DNA of 64,000 nucleotides from an uncultured Bacteroidales bacterium (lineage in GTDB: Bacteria; Bacteroidota; Bacteroidia; Bacteroidales; FEN-979): assembly GCA_903887775.1 (NCBI GenBank), contig CAISRB010000007.1, positions 186,001 to 250,000 on the forward strand, in the 5' to 3' direction. The position numbers and the translations under genes were made by a program. The notes beneath the pieces were generated by a model. The model was not told the DNA's origin. It did no database searches and worked only from the letters and a program-made list of their open reading frames with translations. Shown piece after piece: positions 59,180-64,000 of this stretch (position 1 is the stretch's first letter; each line of letters opens with the position of its first letter).

Positions 59180-62100
59180 TACCTGCTGATCAGTAGTTTT
59201 CTGGAAATCATTTCATCCTTTCTCTTAATGTTCATTATGAACATTCCTGGAGAAAGGCCCGCAAAGTTAAACGATTTTATCAACCTGCCCGAAACCCTGA
59301 TATCCCTTTCTTCAAAAACGAGCTTTTGCTGAAAGTCTTCAATGGAAATTCCGATAATTTCCTTCAGGGGTGTATAGATATCGAGGGTAAACTGCCCGGA
59401 AGACGGGTTGGGGTAAAGGTTTACTGAAAAATTTCCCTTAAAGTCCGCAATTCCAAGACAATCTTTAAACGTAAGCCAGACCGAATCAGTTTTATAGCAT
59501 CCTGCAGTGTTCAGGGTCTTAAGGCGGAAGATTTTTGTGCCAATGCCACCTGCAATACTGGTATCAATGATCACCGACGATGTGGTCAATTCACCGGGCG
59601 TCCACAGGTAGGAATGAACATTGGTGGTGTCGGCCGTAAGACTGATGGTTTGCCATTCACAGACGGTATCTTTCGGAAAAACGCTGATCTCTGCAACTGG
59701 CAGCCTGGCAATAGTAAGTCTCATCGTTTTTATATTTCGCCCATACCTGCTGAAAGCAGTAAGTCTCAGGTCGGCCCGGCCCCGGATTATGTCGTTGCTT
59801 CCGGGATTGTAAACAGGTTCTGCTATCACTGCATTCGTGAAACTGCCGTCGCCGTATGTGAACCACCTTAATGAATCGTATTGATTTACCGTGGCCTGCA
59901 GTGTACAGGTATTCCCGGCACAGATAGTATCCTCAGGTTTGATCGTGATCCACGGAACAACGGGAGCAGGGAAAATGATGAAATCAAGTCCCGCCTGATC
60001 CGATCCTCCGCTGGCAAATACATCTTTCTGATAAATCCATTTATAAATATGCGTTCCGGCGGTAACAGGGAACGAAACCCTGGCCCAGGGATTCTCGCCC
60101 GACCACTGCCCCTGCAGGGTATTGTCAATGAAAAAATCAAGGAAATCATAATCCTGTTCTGATGAGGTTTTAAAGTAAAAACTTATGCTGTCGTCGGAGG
60201 CTGATGTATAGGTAACGTAAACCCATGAACTTTGCTGGTCGCTTACATTGCCCGACACAGCAGAGAATGATCCTTCAAAGGGGTTTACACCAGTGATGGT
60301 CCAGGCTTTGTTACCTCCGTTTGTCCAGGGAAATTTAGTGAATGAATCGGTTTCCCAGTCTTCCGCAACCATTCCGATGATTTGACGAAATTCCTTATAC
60401 CGTATATACTTATCACTGCCTGCCCTGCAAAACAGGTCGGCCCCCGCGGAAGTGGGGGCTGAATCGCTTACCGATACTGTGTAGTGCAGGTTCACTGAGC
60501 GGGAAGGTTCTATGGTATCCGTAAAAACAACATCATTGAGAAGGTTCAGGAACTGTGAATCCGTATTGATCCTGCAGGATGTTCCCGGGCAGGCGTAACT
60601 GCCCGTATTGCTGATTGTTATCACAACATCATCTGTTTCACCCGGGTCGAACCTGCCGTTATTATTTCCGGCTGATGCATCATCGATGACCAGGTTGCCT
60701 ATCGTCATCCCCGGTGCATGTGAATCCAGGGCAAAATGGCTGTTCCAGGTAGTGTCGGCATTGCTTACCTGCACATCGAACCTTACTTTGATATTGTCGG
60801 GGATTGTATCGGAGACCTTAAAGGCAAAGCCGTCCGGAATGGTTTCTGTTCCACCGGCGACAACAGGGGAACAAGGTTCCAGTGAATCGGTCATCGTGAG
60901 GTATGGGGATGGGGAAGTGACTTTAACCACGAGCCCGTTTGCAAAGAGGTCGCCGGTGTTTTTCACACCCAGGCTAAGGTGCAGTGAATCCCCGTATTTC
61001 AGAACCGCCGGACCGCCTTTGGCAATGGAAGAAAGTTCGTTTGAATAATACATAACCCAGGCTTGTCCGGGAGCCGGTCCCAGGTCGAAAGGCGAAGTCC
61101 AGGTCATGGTCTGCCCCCCGGGCAGGCGATTATCGGTCCATACAGGATACACTTTCATATTCAGTGACTGTATGCCGATATAATCGCCAAAGTAATTCAT
61201 AGCGAGCCCCGGGATGGGAACGGGGGTGAACGAAACATCGCTGACCCTGAAATCGGTAAAGCTGTTTCCCCCGTCGTATGAATAGGAGACCCAGGTCTCA
61301 GCCCCGGTAGCCGATACATTCCTGTCATCATAGTAGATCACGCAGATCCCCCCGGTCACGGCATCGACTGTGATCCATGGAAAATAATGTTCCTTGCCCA
61401 GGCCGGGCGCGTCCTGGTTTATTTTCACAGGTGCAGACCATGTATCTCCTTTATCCGCAGACCTGATCATATAAATATTAATTTCGTCACCTGTATTGAT
61501 CCCGGGTGACCCTACATTGGCCCAAACCAGGTATATGGTTCCGCGGTTGGGGCCATTGCTCTGGTCAACTGCCATCGAAGGAAAGGAGTTCACACGCATC
61601 GCTTTTGCAGTCATGCTGTTACGTATGCCTTTGATGTTCGAAATGATACGGTGTGAGGCTTGCCATATACCGCCGCCGTTGAACGAAACAGTAAACCCGA
61701 TTGCAGTTTCATCGCCGGGCCAGGTATCATAGATGCTCCAGGCCAGGTACACCTGGCCTTCAGGCCCCGTGGCAATATTAACGCCATGATTAAACTTCCC
61801 GGCATTCACTTCGCGGCTTACAGCATATGCCGACGACCAGTGAAGCCCGCCGTCGTTGCTGGCTGAAACCTGCACCTGGTTTGTGTCGGCTGATCCACTT
61901 ATAAAATTGGTCCATGCAATATATACATTACCCCCGAAAGGACTAACAGTTGAGTTATCGACCCACAGATGGTTCTTATCGAGGAGTCCATAAACATTAA
62001 CAGGGCCCGGCGCAACCTGGACTTCATGCCATGTATTTCCATGGTCGGAGCTGCAGGCAACACTTTGACCGTATGTATTATTGATCTTGCCGACATACCA

Positions 62101-62604
62101 TCTCCCGTCCCTGCTGATGGCGGTCGCGGGATCACCGCTGTTCGCCTTTCCTGCACCCTCGAAGGAGCCGCCCCAGCTTAGTCCGTTATCCGAAGAACTA
62201 TAGGAGTCGGCACCGAAAGCATTCTGTACAGAACCCTGGTCCCAGTCTGTGGAATTATTCGAATTCAATACATTATTTTCATCCCCTGGGTCGATGAACA
62301 CTGAATTTTCGCTTTGGGTCAGCCCGGTGTTACCTGTGACCGGCACATCAGGCGAATCCAGGGGAGCCAGGCCGACGGTACGGATGCAGGATGAACCGGG
62401 TTTTGGAGCTACCCAGGGTAAGAGCTTCTGAGGTTTTACATAACCCAGGCGTACCATTTCTTTCCAGTAGCCGATATTGTCGGCATAAGGGATTACTCTC
62501 CCTTTTCCTGCAGCCGTGATTTCGGGTAAGCCCGACAGCCTCTGGGCCTTAGAAAACAAACAACAAATCAGCAGGGCCGGGATGATCAAGTATAATCTCT
62601 TCAT
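59179..62604 (-). CDS. Sialidase-like T9SS surface protein, multi-domain
   Basis: A 1,141-residue secreted protein, started at ATG 62604 with signal peptide MKRLYLIIPALLICCLFSKA. Residues about 90-520 form a sialidase/BNR-type propeller with several Asp-boxes: SSDHGNTWHE, SNDGGLHWSS, SADKGDTWSA and SYDGGNSFTD. The region about 530-760 contains Ig-like/CARDB-type segments (LSLGVKNTGDLFANGLVV, VVITISNTGSYACPG). About 765-910 is a jelly-roll-like domain starting AEDWETDSFTKFPWTNGG. Next comes an Ig/PKD-type part and a C-terminal type A sorting domain (VNLYPNPSSGQFTLDI ... RKLLISR). I could not identify the catalytic Arg triad of a true sialidase, so enzyme activity is doubtful; glycan or protein binding is more likely. 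Confidence 0.88.
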   Translation of the reverse strand: MKRLYLIIPALLICCLFSKAQRLSGLPEITAAGKGRVIPYADNIGYWKEMVRLGYVKPQKLLPWVAPKPGSSCIRTVGLAPLDSPDVPVTGNTGLTQSENSVFIDPGDENNVLNSNNSTDWDQGSVQNAFGADSYSSSDNGLSWGGSFEGAGKANSGDPATAISRDGRWYVGKINNTYGQSVACSSDHGNTWHEVQVAPGPVNVYGLLDKNHLWVDNSTVSPFGGNVYIAWTNFISGSADTNQVQVSASNDGGLHWSSAYAVSREVNAGKFNHGVNIATGPEGQVYLAWSIYDTWPGDETAIGFTVSFNGGGIWQASHRIISNIKGIRNSMTAKAMRVNSFPSMAVDQSNGPNRGTIYLVWANVGSPGINTGDEINIYMIRSADKGDTWSAPVKINQDAPGLGKEHYFPWITVDAVTGGICVIYYDDRNVSATGAETWVSYSYDGGNSFTDFRVSDVSFTPVPIPGLAMNYFGDYIGIQSLNMKVYPVWTDNRLPGGQTMTWTSPFDLGPAPGQAWVMYYSNELSSIAKGGPAVLKYGDSLHLSLGVKNTGDLFANGLVVKVTSPSPYLTMTDSLEPCSPVVAGGTETIPDGFAFKVSDTIPDNIKVRFDVQVSNADTTWNSHFALDSHAPGMTIGNLVIDDASAGNNNGRFDPGETDDVVITISNTGSYACPGTSCRINTDSQFLNLLNDVVFTDTIEPSRSVNLHYTVSVSDSAPTSAGADLFCRAGSDKYIRYKEFRQIIGMVAEDWETDSFTKFPWTNGGNKAWTITGVNPFEGSFSAVSGNVSDQQSSWVYVTYTSASDDSISFYFKTSSEQDYDFLDFFIDNTLQGQWSGENPWARVSFPVTAGTHIYKWIYQKDVFASGGSDQAGLDFIIFPAPVVPWITIKPEDTICAGNTCTLQATVNQYDSLRWFTYGDGSFTNAVIAEPVYNPGSNDIIRGRADLRLTAFSRYGRNIKTMRLTIARLPVAEISVFPKDTVCEWQTISLTADTTNVHSYLWTPGELTTSSVIIDTSIAGGIGTKIFRLKTLNTAGCYKTDSVWLTFKDCLGIADFKGNFSVNLYPNPSSGQFTLDIYTPLKEIIGISIEDFQQKLVFEERDIRVSGRLIKSFNFAGLSPGMFIMNIKRKDEMISRKLLISR

Positions 62605-62678
62605 CGTACTGAAGCTCAATGAATACAAAGGTACTGAACAATTTTGCGCAGGATTGTGTATCTTTGAAAAAAGAATAT

Positions 62679-63965
62679 ATGTTTCTCGAAATATTCATCT
62701 TATTCATTCTCTTTCTCATCAACGGACTGTTTGTCATGACTGAGATTGCCCTGGTTTCGTCACGAAAGACCAGGCTCGAAATGGATGCAAATTCGGGTCA
62801 CAAAGGTGCACGGATTGCTTTAGAACAGCTGAACAACCCTTCCCGCATACTATCCACTTTCCAGATAGTCATCACACTGATAGGCATTCTTACCGGGGTG
62901 TTCAGCGGAGCCGAAATATCCGAAGGGATGGCCTCATTGCTGGTATCTGCAGGTATTTCACTTTCCGTTTCAATGACCCTTGCCCTTACCATTGTGGTCA
63001 TACTGGTCACACTCATATCAATGCTCATAGGCGAGCTTGTTCCCAAACGCATTGGCCTGATCAATCCCGAAGGCATATCGAAAGTAATGGTCGCCCCCAT
63101 TGTCGGAATCTCTTATGTACTCAAGCCTGTTACCTGGCTGCTGACCAGGTTAAGCGACCTGATCATAGCTTTTTTTGGGATAAAGACATCCGCAGACTCA
63201 AAAGTAACGGAAGAAGAAATACGGGCCATGGTGCAGGAAGGGGCTGAGGATGGTGAAGTACAGGAAATAGAACAGGATATTGTTGAACGGGTGTTTCACC
63301 TGGGTGACCAGAAAATCGCTTCTCTCATGACTCATTACTCCGATATCCTCTGGCTTGATGCTAATGAAAGCCTGGCAGAGATTTGGAAGAAAATGAGGGA
63401 AGAGGTACATTCGGTTTACCCTGTTTGCGAGGATGACCTTGATAATGTTCTTGGGGTGGTTTATATCAAAGATTTGTTTTTACATTCGAAGCCGGATGCG
63501 GATCTCAATCTGAAAGACTATATCAAGCCCGCGCAGCTTGTGCTGGAGACGCTCACAGCATACGAGTCGCTCGAGCTGTTCAAGGAAAACAAGATACATT
63601 ACGGCCTGGTGGTTGACGAATACGGCTCCATCGTAGGGATGGTAACCCTGAATGATATTCTGGAAGCCCTTGTGGGCGACTTCAACGAACCCGACCCTGA
63701 TGAGCCTCAGATCAACCGCAGGGATGACGGAAGCTGGCTGGCCGACGGACAGATGTCGTTCTACGAATTTGCCTATGAATTCAACCTGCAGGGTTTCGAT
63801 AAATCGAGGATTAAGTTCAACACCCTGGCAGGCCTTGCTATCAGCATACTCAAACGAATCCCTAAGCCAGGCGAGAAGTTCAGTTTTATGGGCTATGAAT
63901 TTGAAATTGTCGACCTCGACGGCAACCGCATCGATAAGTTCATTATTAAAAAAATAAAGGAATAA
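62679..63965 (+). CDS. Hemolysin/CorC family protein (CNNM domain, CBS pair)
   Basis: A 428-residue membrane protein of the CNNM/CorC (TlyC, 'hemolysin') family, linked to Mg2+/Co2+ transport. The start is taken as ATG 62679 (MFLEIFILFILFLINGLFVM), which fits the family; ATG 62619 would add 20 residues and overlap the divergent T9SS gene. The N-terminal CNNM domain has about four membrane segments (residues 1-150) with FVMTEIALVSSRKTRLEM and IGELVPKRIGLINPEGISKV. Two CBS domains follow (about 200-330: SLMTHYSDILWLDANESLAE and NKIHYGLVVDEYGSIVGMVT). The CorC/HlyC C-terminal domain ends RIDKFIIKKIKE. A terminator follows directly. Confidence 0.94.
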   Translation: MFLEIFILFILFLINGLFVMTEIALVSSRKTRLEMDANSGHKGARIALEQLNNPSRILSTFQIVITLIGILTGVFSGAEISEGMASLLVSAGISLSVSMTLALTIVVILVTLISMLIGELVPKRIGLINPEGISKVMVAPIVGISYVLKPVTWLLTRLSDLIIAFFGIKTSADSKVTEEEIRAMVQEGAEDGEVQEIEQDIVERVFHLGDQKIASLMTHYSDILWLDANESLAEIWKKMREEVHSVYPVCEDDLDNVLGVVYIKDLFLHSKPDADLNLKDYIKPAQLVLETLTAYESLELFKENKIHYGLVVDEYGSIVGMVTLNDILEALVGDFNEPDPDEPQINRRDDGSWLADGQMSFYEFAYEFNLQGFDKSRIKFNTLAGLAISILKRIPKPGEKFSFMGYEFEIVDLDGNRIDKFIIKKIKE

Positions 63966-63966
63966 A

Positions 63967-63997
63967 AAAACCGGCTTTTCAGGGCCGGGTCTTTTTC
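63967..63997 (+). terminator. Intrinsic terminator after the CNNM/CorC gene
   Basis: ACCGGC and GCCGGGT form a short GC-rich stem, with one extra G, across a TTTTCAG loop. It is preceded by an A-run and followed by TCTTTTTC. It starts within a few bases of the TAA stop and has the normal form of a rho-independent terminator. Confidence 0.7.
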
Positions 63998-64000
63998 AGA

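Noticed and set aside
62619-62678. Upstream ATG start for the CNNM/CorC protein
   Set aside because: It adds 20 polar residues in front of the normal family start and overlaps the divergent T9SS gene; ATG 62679 gives the expected membrane-helix start.

Overview
The window reads as chromosomal DNA of a member of the Bacteroidota, probably an uncultured Bacteroidales-like lineage. The evidence is: several secreted proteins ending in type IX secretion (T9SS) type A sorting domains; repeated Bacteroidota -7 promoter boxes (TAnnTTTG) in front of genes; almost no Shine-Dalgarno sequences; a TonB-dependent receptor; LytS/LytTR signalling; and the phylum-typical run flippase - dUTPase - TPR protein - DUF4292 lipoprotein - EnvC-like LytM protein. 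No rRNA, insertion sequence, prophage or CRISPR array was seen. One tRNA gene, tRNA-Arg(CCT), is present.

Layout. 1-4.9 kb: end of a sugar MFS transporter, a sugar nucleotidyltransferase, an outer-membrane beta-barrel protein, a PAP2-like membrane protein and rpoN. 5-11.8 kb: a LytS/LytTR two-component pair followed by a TolC-MacA-MacB type efflux system split into four genes. 11.8-19.3 kb, minus strand: a six-gene operon homologous to Hyf/Hyc membrane-bound hydrogenase, in which both catalytic subunits have lost their metal ligands. 19.5-22.2 kb: a REC-PAS-kinase, a NarL-type regulator and a duplicated REC-only copy of it. 22.3-32.2 kb: a group of exported proteins (subtilase, T9SS cargo, metallophosphoesterase, VPS10-like propeller). 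32.5-36.6 kb, minus strand: tRNA-Arg, a lipase-like lipoprotein, a small ORF, an exported beta-carbonic anhydrase and a NarL-type two-component pair. 37-44.1 kb: a 1,895-residue kinase with ten PAS and two GAF domains, a REC-kinase hybrid and a REC-only protein. 44.1-48.9 kb: metG, LD-carboxypeptidase, YraN, a PAS protein and RNase H. 49-56.4 kb: the conserved flippase-dut-TPR-DUF4292-EnvC run, an EamA transporter and a transporter-suffix membrane protein. 56.4-64 kb: a TonB receptor, a small exported protein coupled to a large T9SS sialidase-like protein, and a CNNM/CorC-family protein.

The most unusual element is the hydrogenase-like complex. The large subunit lacks all four Cys ligands of the NiFe site. 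The small subunit lacks all four Cys ligands of the proximal (N2-type) cluster. A fused ferredoxin domain keeps exactly the four Cys of one cubane and loses those of the other. The four membrane subunits look intact. This suggests a conserved ion-translocating machine with a non-hydrogenase input, of the kind called energy-converting hydrogenase-related (Ehr) complexes. A second theme is signalling density: five kinase proteins and six separate proteins carrying receiver domains, two of them REC-only.
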